A program made the position numbers and the translations under genes. The notes beneath the pieces were generated by a model that was given only the letters and a program-made list of their open reading frames with translations, had not been told where the DNA came from and did not search any database. Below, piece after piece: positions 33,907 through 44,434 of a stretch of DNA of 64,000 nucleotides. This stretch comes from Arachis hypogaea. Its lineage: Eukaryota; Streptophyta; Magnoliopsida; Fabales; Fabaceae. The stretch spans positions 19,203,758 to 19,267,757 of the forward strand of contig NC_092045.1 in assembly GCF_003086295.3 (NCBI RefSeq), given 5' to 3'. Positions within the stretch are counted from its first letter, which is position 1. Every line of letters starts with the position of its first letter.

Positions 33907-35262
33907 TGGTGCGGAATTTATAACCCATAAACTAACCGGCAAGTGCACCGGGTCGTACCAAGTAATATCTCAGGTGAGTGAGGGTCGATCCCACGAAGAT
34001 TGATGGACCAAACAACAATGGTTGATTAATTGGCTTAGTCAGACAAGCAGAAAATAGTGTTTGAGTGTTCAAAAAGCATTAAACAGTAAATAAGAGAATT
34101 AAACAAGCAAGTAAATAAGTTGGAAAAAACAATATGAAGCAGGCAGTTAAGGCTTTAGAGTTATCTATTTTCTGGATTGACTTTTCTTATTAATTATTTT
34201 AATCATGCAAGATTTAATTCATGACAAACTATATGTGACTAGACCCTAATTCCTTAGACATTTCTAGTCTCCTCTAAAATTCATCAACCGCCAATTTCTT
34301 GGTCAATTAATTCCAATTAGAGTGTGAAGTTTAATTCTAGTTATTATTCCACAAAAATCCTAATTATCCAAATATAAGAGGATTATATATCACGTATCCC
34401 GTTAAGTCCAGATAATTAGAATTTAGGAAAAATTATTTTCAAGCTGTTGTTCAAGTAAAGAGCTTTTCCAAGTTATACAAGAACTCAATTAGAAAAAGGG
34501 TCATACTTCCGTTCTACCCAAATTCATAAGATAAAGAACAAAAATAATTCTTGAAATATAAATCAAAACATGAATTAAAATAGAAAAATAATAGTATCAA
34601 TCCATACAATAGACAGAGCACCTAACCTTAACAGCGGAGGTTTAGTTGCTCATGGTTCAGAGAGAAAATAAGAATTCAGGTAAACTGTAAAGTACTGAAT
34701 GTAAATTGGCATAGAATCCCTTAATGGAATCCCCTAATCTTTTATATCTAATCCTAATTAATTTAAAATCTAATTTCTAAAATTAAAATAATATCTTTTT
34801 CTATTTTAAAATTTAAAGTTGAATCAGAATTAATTAAATAATCCACACCTTGTAACGTGGGGACCACTTGGCTTCACTGGATCCGTGCCTAACTTGGCAG
34901 AGAGCTGCGCCTTTCTTGAGGGCCAAAATGGGCTCAGAAATCGTCCCCAGCGTTTTCTATGTTTCCTGCATGTGGCGCATGTCACGCGTACGCGTCGATG
35001 GTCTTCTTCGCGTGTCACGCGTACGCGTCAGGTACACGCACGCGTCGCTCCTTGCTAATCATCTTCTTTAATTCTTGTGCTCCTTCCATTTGTTCAAGCT
35101 TCCTCTCCATTCAAATCCAGCCAAATGCTACCTAAAATAAACAAAATTGCACAAGACTCAAAGTAGCATCCATAGTGGCTAAAAGATAATTAATTCTTGA
35201 TTAAACTCAACAATTTAAATGCAAATTCACTAGAAAAAGATAAGAAAGATACCCACGCATCA
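33907..35262 (-). mobile_element. Solo LTR, same family as the nested gypsy-type element (1356 bp)
   Basis: It starts TGGTGCGGAATTTATAACCC and ends CCCACGCATCA. It follows the LTRs at 21.6 and 26.7 kb along its length with many substitutions and small indels. ACCAC flanks it exactly on both sides, and no internal sequence or second LTR is present. Unequal recombination between two LTRs of one insertion is the usual origin. An ACGCGTACGCGT-type cluster lies at 34983-35048. Confidence 0.92.
34983..35048. repeat. ACGCGTACGCGT cluster in the solo LTR
   Basis: CACGCGTACGCGTCGA, CACGCGTACGCGTCAG and CACGCACGCGTCGC lie within 65 bp. Confidence 0.85.
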
Positions 35263-35520
35263 ACCACCCCTCACCTTATTCTAGAAGGAAATTCACTTCA
35301 ATCATTCGTTTGCGTTCGTGTTCCATCATTGCAGCTCACATTGGTTCACCGCGACTGTATGCTTGCCGTCGTCGCTGCCGCACCTCTAGCTGGATCCTCC
35401 GCGTCACGTACTTGCATTTGGTCTCTCTCCTCCGTCAATCTCTTGCTTGGCGTCGAGTTCGTCGTCGACGAGGAAGCTTTGCCACCATTTCTCCAGTGCT
35501 TCGCATATGGTTCTCTTTCT
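35263..35520 (+). pseudogene. GC-rich leader or exon-like gene fragment in the DNA element
   Basis: The solo LTR separates this segment from 33770-33900. Both are GC-richer than their surroundings. The left part has AACCCTAGCAGAGCCCCTCT-type plant leader sequence and the right part an open frame (LHRDCMLAVVAAAPLAG or, in another frame, SPRLYACRRRC). No protein family is recognisable. I treat it as captured 5' exon or leader sequence of an unknown gene. Confidence 0.35.
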
Positions 35521-35540
35521 CCCTCTGTCTTTCTTTCACT

Positions 35541-35543
35541 TTC

Positions 35544-35591
<48 letters not shown>

Positions 35592-35640
35592 AATCTCTCT
35601 CTCTCTCTTTCGATCTCTCTCTCTTGCCCTCTCTCACTTT
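35541..35640. repeat. (CT)n microsatellite
   Basis: A nearly pure CT run interrupted by TTTCAAT and TTTCGAT. It produces serine-leucine repeat frames that are not real proteins. Confidence 0.95.
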
Positions 35641-35656
35641 CTTATGTTGGTTGCAG

Positions 35657-35722
35657 GGGATACTAAATAAAAACAAATTGGTTGCTATTGATGTTGGAAA
35701 CAGGGGCTACTCTTTGAATAAG
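35657..35722 (+). pseudogene. Possible captured exon, 22 codons
   Basis: A pyrimidine-rich tract ending TTGCAG at 35656 precedes it and GTATGT follows at 35723. These are good plant acceptor and donor sites. The 66 bases between are open in one frame, which includes KLVAIDVGNRGYSLN. The source gene is unknown. Its orientation is opposite to the FPP exon further right, so at least two fragments would have been captured. Confidence 0.35.
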
Positions 35723-36371
35723 GTATGTAAGTTGATGATTACGATGTTTTTGACACCAAATTTCTGATGATTTGACGATGACACTGATCTGAGGTAGTTA
35801 ACATCGTTGTTAAGTTTGCATAAGGTCACAAGTTGAAAAGTTATTTTCCACAGTGAGTGCTTTTGAGTTTGTGGTGTTTGAAATTTAAGGGGAGAAAGTG
35901 AAGGTTAGATGGTGAATTGGTGATTGAGTTTTGGAGCACATAACCTAGTCATGTGTTTGCTGTTTTTCATTGTTTTTCAAGAACCAAAATTGCTTGCAAT
36001 TCTTTTACTCTGCCAGATATTTGCAATTATGTCACTGAGAGCTAAAAAAAGATAATTTTGTTTCATTACAATTTTGTTAGCTAAACTTGAATTTAATCAA
36101 CTTAATTTAACTATTATGCTTTTGCATTCTTTTACTTGTGTTCTATTTAACTATGATGCTTTTGATTCTCTTTTGCTGATATCCTACAATCAAACTTCAA
36201 GCTGTTTTGGATTAAAATTGAAGTTCTCTAATTTGTATAAAGCATGTCTGCAGCATTCAATTTATTGGATATTACCTTTCATCAAAATTAAATGATGATA
36301 TAGTTTCACTTACAATGACAATGTATATTTCACTTAAATGATCATTCTTTTAGTATAAAGTTACTAAGATA

Positions 36372-36520
36372 TTTTGGGCAACAAGCGATGGACTTGCTAG
36401 AATGCTAGCAGTGTCAATAAAGAAATCTTCCAGTGTAGCTAGGGATTTTAACTGGTTCCCTAGGGAAGCTATTGTTTTCTGACACTCTGCAAGCTTTTCG
36501 GCAGCTAGAGCTAGATCCTC
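36372..36520 (-). pseudogene. Exon fragment of a filament-like plant protein (FPP) gene
   Basis: Read on the reverse strand from 36520, directly after an acceptor-like TATGTCAG, the frame is open for about 50 codons. It contains [20 protein letters not shown] followed by [17 protein letters not shown] and SPSLVAQNI. This is a highly characteristic piece of FPP proteins (family DUF869), long coiled-coil proteins linked to the plant cell cortex and microtubules, normally 600 residues or more. No other FPP exon lies nearby, so it is an isolated fragment, probably captured by the surrounding DNA transposon. A small in-frame change (FFID where I remember FLID) suggests drift. Confidence 0.75.
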
Positions 36521-36751
36521 CTGACATAGCAGAGATCATATACATTACATGAGTTTGCCAGAATTTGAAAGTCTTAGATAGACACCATTCCATGACCTCA
36601 AACTTACACATATTCACAATAAAAGTGGTTTTATTCACAATAGAATCGTTGAGATTTGTTTTATATAAGTTCAATTATGGATTATGAGACAAATTATGAA
36701 TTATGGAATTTTTAAAAATTTAGATACGTATTTTGTGTTAATTTTAATTAA

Positions 36752-37190
36752 ACATATATTTAATATTAGGGGTATTTTAGTAAATTTAAAAAATTTAGAG
36801 TCAATAATAATTTAACTAATTTTAGTAAATTCAAAAAAATTTAAAATCAATAATAATTTTAATTAAAGATATTTGATATTAGGAGTATTTTAGTAAATTT
36901 AAAAAAATTTAGAGTCAATAATAATTTTACTAAAGATATTTGTTATTAGGGATATTTTAGTAGGGATATTTTAGTAAATTTAAAAAAATTTACAATCAAT
37001 AATAATTTTAATTAAAGATATTTGATATTAAGGGTATTTTAGTAAATTTAAAAAAATTTAGAGTAAAAAATAATTTAACTAAAGATATATGTTATTAGGG
37101 ATATTTTAGTAAATTTAAAAAAAATTAGAATCAATAATAATTTTAATTAAAGATATTTGATATTAGGGATATTTTAATAAATTTAAAAAT
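36752..37190. repeat. AT-rich tandem repeat, about 67-68 bp unit, six to seven copies
   Basis: The phrase TATTTTAGTAAATTTAAAAA recurs near 36773, 36886, 36967, 37035, 37102 and 37170, with a partial copy near 36818. Each is followed by AGTCAATAATAATTTTAA or a close variant. One unit has a 14-base internal duplication (TAGGGATATTTTAG near 36950-36974). It occupies the right third of the PIF-like element. Confidence 0.9.
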
Positions 37191-37560
37191 AAAATAAAAA
37201 TAATATTTTATTATATTTATATTTATTTAAAAAATTAGAGTCTAAAAAATTTAATTAAAAATATTTTATTTATTATATTTATATTTTATTATATATATTT
37301 ACTAAATTTAATCATTAATATTCTAATTAAAAATTATAAGGATATTTTGCACAAAGTATTCACAATTCCCAAATATATTAAATATGAAACAAACAAAAAC
37401 TAAAACATTTCTAGGCATATTATTAATATTCCATAGATTTTATTTTTATAAACTAAACATAGGAATACTATATATTTGGTAATATTATTCCAAGGAATCA
37501 TATTCCTAATAATAATATTCCTAGGCATAAAAATTAATCCTTGAACCACACACATTCTTA

Positions 37561-38165
37561 GTTTAAATTGATACAAAACTTGTGATACTTATAAACAGAG
37601 GCCATTAAGCCATAACTCAATACCAAGCAACATTTTAAGCTTTTCTATTATTCAGATTGGTTTCTACATATTTTACAAAGTGGTTTTATATGAATTTGAG
37701 AGAAACACAAAGTTTGATTCATAAAACTCAATTTGTATCGATACACTTTTTTTGGATAGCTTTTATTTTTTGTTCATGAGATAGTAAAAGAAGATTTTTG
37801 TAGCTTTTTCTTGTTTTTGAAATTGTCACTATTTTAAGATTATCTCTAACAGTTTGACAGATATAGATAAATCTCCAGTCTTAATAACTGAAATTAGATA
37901 CAAAAATGTAACCGAAGTACCGAACCAAAATAAAATGAACCTTTGTAATTTTTTTAACTCGTAATCTCTCAATTAATTACTTTAAATTCAGTTACTCTAT
38001 TTGTTAAAAGTTTTAATACTCACAGTATCCTCACTTGAGTTATTGTGTTTACCGACTTACATAACTAGCTTTGAGCTTCAGAGGCTTTAGGATTAGAAAA
38101 AGATGATATGACAGATCTAATAGCATCGCATCATTATAAAAACAAGAATAATATTTGTGAAAAAA
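37561..38165. other. Intergenic sequence
   Basis: No gene or repeat recognised. AT-rich with ordinary complexity. Confidence 0.5.
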
Positions 38166-38335
38166 AATCAATTACATTTTTTTATTACCTTTTTAAAGAG
38201 TAATTTCTACATTTATATATTATACACAATACTAGTACTACCAACTAGAGATGCATAGAGAGTAACCATTGGAGTTGGAACAGGTTTGGAGTAAATCTAA
38301 AAATATTTGGACTGTGAAAATAATGAAGATCACTG

Positions 38336-38545
38336 TTAGTAAGAAAATAATGGAGACAACCAAGATCCTTTAAGAAAAACACAAATATTTAATTTTGTTA
38401 TTAATTTTTCTTGTTCAATGGGATTATGTCCAATAAAAACGATATGATCTACATAAGCTAATAGGTAAATTGTAGATGAGGGTGTGAGACGAATAAAGAG
38501 TATTATTGAAACCAAAATTAAGAGGAGTAGTGCTAAGAGTAGCAA
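38336..38545 (-). pseudogene. Copia reverse transcriptase fragment
   Basis: The frame contains TIYLLAYVDHIVFIGHNP and EQEKLITKLN, the catalytic YVDD region of a copia reverse transcriptase with the second aspartate changed to histidine. The flanking reverse transcriptase motifs are absent. Confidence 0.8.
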
Positions 38546-38686
38546 ACCAGGCAGAAGGAGCCTATTTCAGGCTTGCAAACCTTGGTAGAGGCATCAGTTT
38601 CGAGATTTTGAGATTGAGGTTTGGGAAGGTAAGTGTGTAGGAGTAGAGGTTGTAGAGGAAGAAACAACTTGTGGAGTATGAATTAA

Positions 38687-38899
38687 TTACATGTAGTGGT
38701 TGAATGTTCTCAACAATAACCTTGCCCTGTGCAGTGCAGTAAGGCATTTAAAACCTTTGGATTGTGGTATATATCCTAAGAACACACACTGCTCAGAATT
38801 ATAATCCATCTTATATTCATTAAACGGTCTAGTATAATCAGGTTTGATATGGTGAAGTTTTTTATGTGGAGACAGCATATTCAATACTTTAGTAGGCAA
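38687..38899 (-). pseudogene. Copia integrase C-terminal fragment
   Basis: The frame includes RPFNEYKMDYNSEQCVFLGY followed by PQSKGFKCL. This is the end of a copia integrase (the region usually reading RPYNxxKLxxRSxxCVFLGY). An internal deletion joins PTKVLNMLSPHKKLHHIKPD directly to it. Confidence 0.8.
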
Positions 38900-38929
38900 T
38901 TTGTTGATAAAAAAGGCAGTAGTTCCGGA

Positions 38930-39400
38930 TTAGCTTGAACAAGAGTGATGCAGCTTGAGTATTCTTCAGCAAGTCCATCACAAATTGTTTCTATATGAGA
39001 TAACCAAGAGCAATTAAGGAATCAACTAGTTTCTTGATATTTGCAAGCTACTGAGTGATTCAAAGAGACTTTTTCTTTAAATTCTTGAGTTGTGTTATAA
39101 GCAGTTTGATCTTAGATTTTGTGGATGAAGTTTATGCCAAATTTGAAGTGATGAATGGCAATGAACCATACGACTCTTGAAAAATACATCTATGGAAATA
39201 AGAAGCCAAGAGCCAAGATTGTAATCTTGTTGAAGCCATTCAGTATATTTGGAAGAGATCGTACCTGTAGTTTTTGCTGTTTTCGATTGAAACTAAGATG
39301 GTTGTTTTCCTTCTATGATATGATTTTCCAAATTCTAACATTTAATGGCAAAAAGAACAACTTGTTTCCATGTAACGGAGTTAGTATCATCCAACTTATC
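38930..39400 (-). pseudogene. Copia gag fragment
   Basis: On the reverse strand, scattered over shifting frames, are FKSRMVHCHSSLQIWHKLHP, VDSLIALGYLI and CDGLAEEYSSCITLVQ. This is the order and spacing of the gag (retrotransposon capsid) region of RE1-type copia elements. Stops and frameshifts are frequent. Confidence 0.7.
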
Positions 39401-39945
39401 AGAAATTGGGGTGAGAAGAGATTTGTTGTTTGCAGTGGTAGGAACGATCAAGACCATGAAAGGTGTAACGACCCAACTTCTAGCATGTCATGATGATACT
39501 AAAAGTAATGTGCTACATTATGGTATCAGAACAGTTCTTCCTGTAGAGTTTTGGGAGTTGTTTCTCTACACATTCTGAGTGTCTGTCATGCTGTTATAGA
39601 AGGACCTAACTCTTGATACCATGAAAGAATAGCTATGCAATTATAATGAAGGACCAATTCAGAACCAGAAAAAGAGAAAAGACAGAGAGATGAGAGTAAA
39701 ATTGTATATCTTCAATAGTGTATTTGTACACTTTTTTTGTTACATTTTCAAAGAGTAATTTCTACATTTATGTATTATACACAGCACTAACACTTAATGC
39801 ATATATCAAGAATCAGTTAAAGACTCTAGTAACTAACTATACTAAAATAGGAAGGCTAACTAACAGAATTAGTTTTAGCTATGGGATTAATTTCATCCTT
39901 TTGACACTCTACACTAACAGTAAGTGTTCTGACCTGCAACTTGTG

Positions 39946-42340
39946 TAACTTGAGTTTTTGAACTAAAAAGTATTTACTTTCGAATATAAGATAATTCTTT
40001 TACTGTAGATAATTTATTTAACGATAAATAATTATTTATTTAAATTTTAAATAAGTGAATATATTTTTTAAAATAAAATCCATCCATGACAAGTGTCATA
40101 TAGTGATTGCTTTAGAAAAGAATTGGTTCCATTATCCCATATTACCAGGAATAGGGGAGGACAAACGTGTCCCAACTCTGCCATCTCTATTCATTTTTGT
40201 TTTTCACTCCATAGGCAATAGCTAAAGGCAAATGGAATTTACATTTGGTGGACCATAGATGGGAACTGAGGTTCTAAAAATTGTTGTCATTAAAGTAATT
40301 AGCCAACTTTTTCGGATCGCATGAGCTACAGGAACAATTTTGGACTATGTTATTATTAGATGGTTATTATTAATTATTAATAAGCTCTTATTCCTTAATA
40401 TAATAGGAACGATTTTCGTTAGAAGAATTAGAAATTAGAAGCCAAAAGCATTGTAGCTCCAATATGCAATAAATAGCTGCTATTGAGAATTGGCTTTTAT
40501 TTGACAACTTAGTTGCAATGTTGCATTGAGAGCAACACGGTCATATGGTTATGCTCTTGGTTAAGTCACGAGACTTCATCTTGTTTGGTAGCTAGCAAAC
40601 TCCACAACCTGCTGCTTTTTCTTTTTTTTTTCTTTTCCCCTGTTGTATACTAATTAATTCATTTTTTTGTTTAGATCAAATATAAAATTATTTTTGTTTA
40701 AATTTTACATTTCATCCGATAGTAAAAAAATAAGTATTAGTTTAGTGTACGAAAAAAACGATTTTTTTTGGTAAATAAAAAATATATATAAACAACACCG
40801 TTGATATTTTTCTTAAGTAGGTCTTTTTACTTTTAATATTAAAAGTAAGAATTTAATTTTGATGCACTGTTAGTGTAAAATAGTTTTATATGTGCATTCA
40901 ATTATATAACGTCACATCAGTAAAAATGATACATTTTATATTAACGGCATAAATAGTCATACAAAAAAATGAAAGAAAATTAAAAAAAAAAGTGTCTTTA
41001 TACTATAAAAGAAACGTACAAAAAAGTGTGTACATAAAAAGTAAATATGATATACATTAAAATTAGTCTTTAAAGAATTTTAGATCAAACTAGCTATTTG
41101 ATTTTTAACAAAATTTTCTTTTCTCTAGAAGTTCTTAAAATTAATTCTTTTGGACAAATTGAATTTTTATTATTTTGAAGAAAAAGTAATCTGTCTTGGC
41201 TTATAATAATATTTTTTGTAATATAATTGTCCTATAATAAAATTTATTAGAAATTTATTTATTTAATGCGTATATTAAATTTGATTGATAGTAACAAGAG
41301 ATTAATTTATCCGACAGAATAATTTTTAAAGACTTTTAAAAAATAAAAATATGTTAAATACTAAAATGTCTAATATAAAATTTTGTAAAAATTAATTTAA
41401 ATATTTATTAAAAAAATGGTATAAATATCATTTTTGGTATATCACATGTGTATTCCAAAATAGTTCAAAGGAACAGTTTGAATAACAAAAACAAGAATGG
41501 TATCAATTAATAAGACTAGGTCCAATGTGCTTTACGGTGCATTTGGAAGTATGTGAGGTAGCAATTGGGATGCATAATAAGGAATAACCGAATAACTGAT
41601 TACTAACTGATGATTATAATTTTTTTAGATGGATTGGACAATCTTCAATCTTAAATAGTATAAATTTTTCTATATTAAATTTACACATATAATATTAACA
41701 ATTTTATTTATTATTTAGCATCAGCTAAATTTTAAATTTATGTATATTTATTATATGACGTAAAATATACCACTAGACCAAGACCTTGCATGCACTAATA
41801 ATGTAATTTGAATGGTAGGCATTTTCTTTATGGGCCATATCTTGCTACCCATTTCAGATGCGATGAGCACACCACAAAGCATAACTCTAAATTAAAAACT
41901 TTCGGTTTCTTGCTTATTCTTTGGATTCCAATATCCCAATTATCATAAAGCTCAAGGGCCATTGGTGGGGTTAGATACTTGGAGGCAAAAACAGTACCAA
42001 TATTTCTGCAGTAAATGTTAGGTTTTTATAAGAATTAAATTTATTTTATTTTTTTTTTTTGTTTTGGTTTTACCTAGATATATCTACTGCTGATACTGAT
42101 AGGACCCAAGATACTAGAATAGTACAGGGACTTTATATATAGAGATATAGAGTCGCATTATAAAATATTTTATAAATATTAAAAATTAATCACTAAAATA
42201 TTTGGTTAATTATAATATAATATTTTATATAGTTTTCCAACAAAACAATTAATTAGAAAAATAACCAAACATTTTCACAATTTTTTTACATTAAAATAAT
42301 AACTTTTTTATAAATACCAAATATATATTTTTATATAATG
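39946..42340. other. AT-rich intergenic sequence
   Basis: No gene recognised apart from the MITE-like fragment at 40849. T-rich tracts at 40615-40640 and 42045-42065. Confidence 0.5.
40849..40965. repeat. MITE fragment (GAATTTAATTTTGATGCACT end)
   Basis: It starts GAATTTAATTTTGATGCACT and continues GTTAGTGTAAAATAG. This end is shared with the MITE at 59803-60000. The right half decays after about 40965, so only one end is clear. Confidence 0.5.
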
Positions 42341-42352
42341 ACAAATTAATAG

Positions 42353-42355
<3 letters not shown>

Positions 42356-42413
<58 letters not shown>
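42356..42413. repeat. (TA)n microsatellite
   Basis: A pure dinucleotide run of about 58 bases. Confidence 0.95.
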
Positions 42414-42415
<2 letters not shown>

Positions 42416-43760
42416 TAATGATTATATTTGTATATCTTAAAATACTAATTTTAATTTAAGAATTAAAAATATCAAATAAGTAAAAATAGATAAGAATTAC
42501 AATACAGCTAATAGTTATGAATTATGACACCAATTTTTTAGTTTCATATAAAAGAATAATTTAAACATACAAATATGATTTACTTTTTTAATATTTTTTT
42601 GTTTTTTTTATGATATTTTTTAATTCAATGAGTCAAAAATTAATTTATTACAGATTAGAACTTTAAATAAGAGTTTGCTGCTGGTCAATAATTTACTGTG
42701 TATATGAAACAGAATTCGAATCATCGACACTTATTTAAATAGATAAGTGATCATTTGATCAACTCAAATTGATTTTTTTTTTCTATATATGATGGGGTGA
42801 AAATCATAATGGTGCTTCATATTGCATTTGAAACAGTAGGCATTGGAGCCCACATAATTGGGGCACAGCAAATTGTTCAAAGATAATAGCATATAGAAGA
42901 GAATCAAAATAAGTAGTGTTGCTTTCTTTGTGCTAAATGGTGTCTCACACTTGTAGGTAATGGCAATCAATGCTCACCCCCTCCCCTCTCGTCTCCATCA
43001 ACTAACAATGGATGCTAGCCTCAACTCAATTCACACTTTGCCAACACAATTTTCTTTTCTTTTTTTTTCTTTCCTTTCCTTTTATTTTCTTTTTCTCATT
43101 ATGCGATGAACCATAACCAAAATTTGATATATATGGTAGGAGATATATGTAAGAGCATCACGAAATCAGGTGTAAGTGATTTTAACCGTTGATTTCAATC
43201 ATAAAATATGTATAATTGAAATAATAATTAAGATTAATTTTTTGATTGAAACCAACCGTTAAAATTATTAAAATACCTAATTCTATTCTATAATATTTTC
43301 TGTAGCTTAATATAATAATCTGGAGTGGTAGAAAAGATAATATTTGAGATAAGAAGCTAAGTCAGAACAAGAGATTGAGGATCAGAATTCCATGATCAAA
43401 TAATGACAACTGATCATATTACTATTACAAAATTGAAATTTATTAGAGAAAGACCAAGGTACCCCTATAATTTTCAGTAGTTCCGATCCTAGGTTCTAAT
43501 TAATTAATAATACAGGAACCATGAAGTTCAACAAAAATACATTACTCAAATAAATAATATATATAAAAAAAACATGTTTAATTTGTTTGAGACTAATAAT
43601 AAGATGAGAGAGTATCCAAAGTTCCGAATTCAAGACGATGATTTCATGACTCCCTAGTTTTTATTGGCATATACAAAACTAAAATAGCTGCTTTTGATTG
43701 ATTTCGAGTTATTACATTCAAAGGGGCACCCACAAATTAAACATTAAAAAAGAAACACAA
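42414..43760. other. Region 3' of the LBD gene
   Basis: Contains an ordinary AT-rich spacer, a pyrimidine tract at 43050-43095 and the probable 3' untranslated region of the LBD gene just below 43765. No polyadenylation signal can be assigned with certainty. Confidence 0.45.
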
Positions 43761-43764
43761 AACA

Positions 43765-44334
43765 TTAAAATATGTATGGGATTTGAGTGAAATCATCAAC
43801 CGCTTGATCATGTCGGCTCAAGAATTGAGATGAAGAAGAAGAGCTATGGCAGAAGCTATCACTGAAATCACTGCAAGGAAAAGGGGGCAAGCTAACATGG
43901 GAATAAGAAGAACCATGCATAATTTCATCGCTACTACTAAAAGTAGTAGTAGCGACCAAAGCAGACTCAGAGGCAGATGTAGTAGAAGCTACAACACGAG
44001 CCAGGCGATCTTTAGCTATCGCCAGATCGTGTTGTAACTCTACCATCTTCCTCTGAAGGAGCGCTATGGCGCCAATGCATCCATAAACTGGGTCGCGGAG
44101 CCTGGCTTCGGCCTCATAAGCGAGAGAATTCACCGTGTCCTCTCTTTGCTCTTCAGGGACCTCAATGAGGATCTTGCTCACATTGCTTGCTCCGAACACC
44201 TTGTGAACTTTCGCGAATTTCTTGCACTCATCGGAGCGAAAATACGGCGCGAAGATGCAGTTGGGGATGCATCTTCTCTTGAGTAATTTGCAGGCTGCAC
44301 AAGAAGAACTTGAACGAGGCTCATATCCCTTCAT
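43765..44334 (-). CDS. LBD21: LOB-domain (LBD) transcription factor, class I, LBD21-like
   Basis: This is the only intact plant gene found: 189 codons, no interruption, single exon. LBD proteins are plant-specific nuclear DNA-binding regulators of organ boundary and lateral organ development. The Cys block CAACKLLKRRCIPNC has cysteines at residues 12, 15, 22 and 26 (CX2CX6CX3C). The GAS block follows (FAKVHKVFGASNVSKIL, residues 40-56), with the usual DPVYGCIGAI at 81-90. A perfect LX6LX3LX6L zipper uses leucines 93, 100, 104 and 111, which defines class I. The C-terminal third is serine-rich and ends DDFTQIPYIF. The MKGYEPRSSSS start closely resembles my memory of Arabidopsis LBD21, so I use that symbol tentatively; another class I member is possible. 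The next features on both sides are repeats or spacer. Confidence 0.93.
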   Translation of the reverse strand: MKGYEPRSSSSCAACKLLKRRCIPNCIFAPYFRSDECKKFAKVHKVFGASNVSKILIEVPEEQREDTVNSLAYEAEARLRDPVYGCIGAIALLQRKMVELQHDLAIAKDRLARVVASTTSASESALVATTTFSSSDEIMHGSSYSHVSLPPFPCSDFSDSFCHSSSSSSQFLSRHDQAVDDFTQIPYIF

Positions 44335-44417
44335 GGCTTGCCTTTTCTTTCTTTGTTTTCCACTTTGGCTTACACAAACAAAACCACTTTCCCTATTTTG
44401 TTTTCTAAGTTCTATCC

Positions 44418-44425
44418 TCTATATC
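44418..44425 (-). promoter_or_regulatory. Possible TATA element of the LBD gene
   Basis: On the reverse strand GGATATAGAGGATAG lies about 85 bases upstream of the start codon. Its match to the TATA consensus is weak. Confidence 0.25.
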
Positions 44426-44434
44426 CTTTGAGGC

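Larger units (their letters stand above)
33507..37557. mobile_element. PIF/Harbinger-like non-autonomous element carrying gene fragments, split by a solo LTR
   Basis: The left end GGGTGTGTGTAGTTGGAGAG and the reverse-complemented right end GAATGTGTGTGGTTCAAGG are imperfect inverted repeats. Both are flanked by TTA (33504-33506 and 37558-37560). A three-base TTA/TAA duplication and G-rich GGGTGTGT-type ends fit PIF/Harbinger. Subterminal phrases such as GGAATACTATATATTTGG occur at the right side. Without the solo LTR and its duplication the element is about 2.7 kb. It contains genic leader-like sequence (33770-33900 and 35263-35520), a possible exon at 35657-35722 and an FPP exon at 36372-36520. 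No transposase was seen. Confidence 0.5.
38170..39945 (-). mobile_element. Internally deleted Ty1/copia remnant, reverse orientation
   Basis: The phrase AAAGAGTAATTTCTACATTT followed by ATTATACACA occurs at 38193-38228 and again at 39749-39784, marking remnants of the two LTRs. Between them the reverse strand holds, in element order, a primer-site-like TGGTATCAAGAG (39611-39622, decayed from TGGTATCAGAGC), a gag fragment, an integrase C-terminal fragment and a reverse transcriptase fragment. Protease, most of integrase and most of reverse transcriptase are missing. Only about 1.8 kb remains from an element normally near 5 kb. Confidence 0.75.

Noticed and set aside
35197..35767. Open frames rich in serine and leucine
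   Set aside because: They come from a CT microsatellite read in three frames.
39155..39578. Forward-strand frames as genes
   Set aside because: The reverse strand carries a copia gag fragment here. The forward frames are its shadow.
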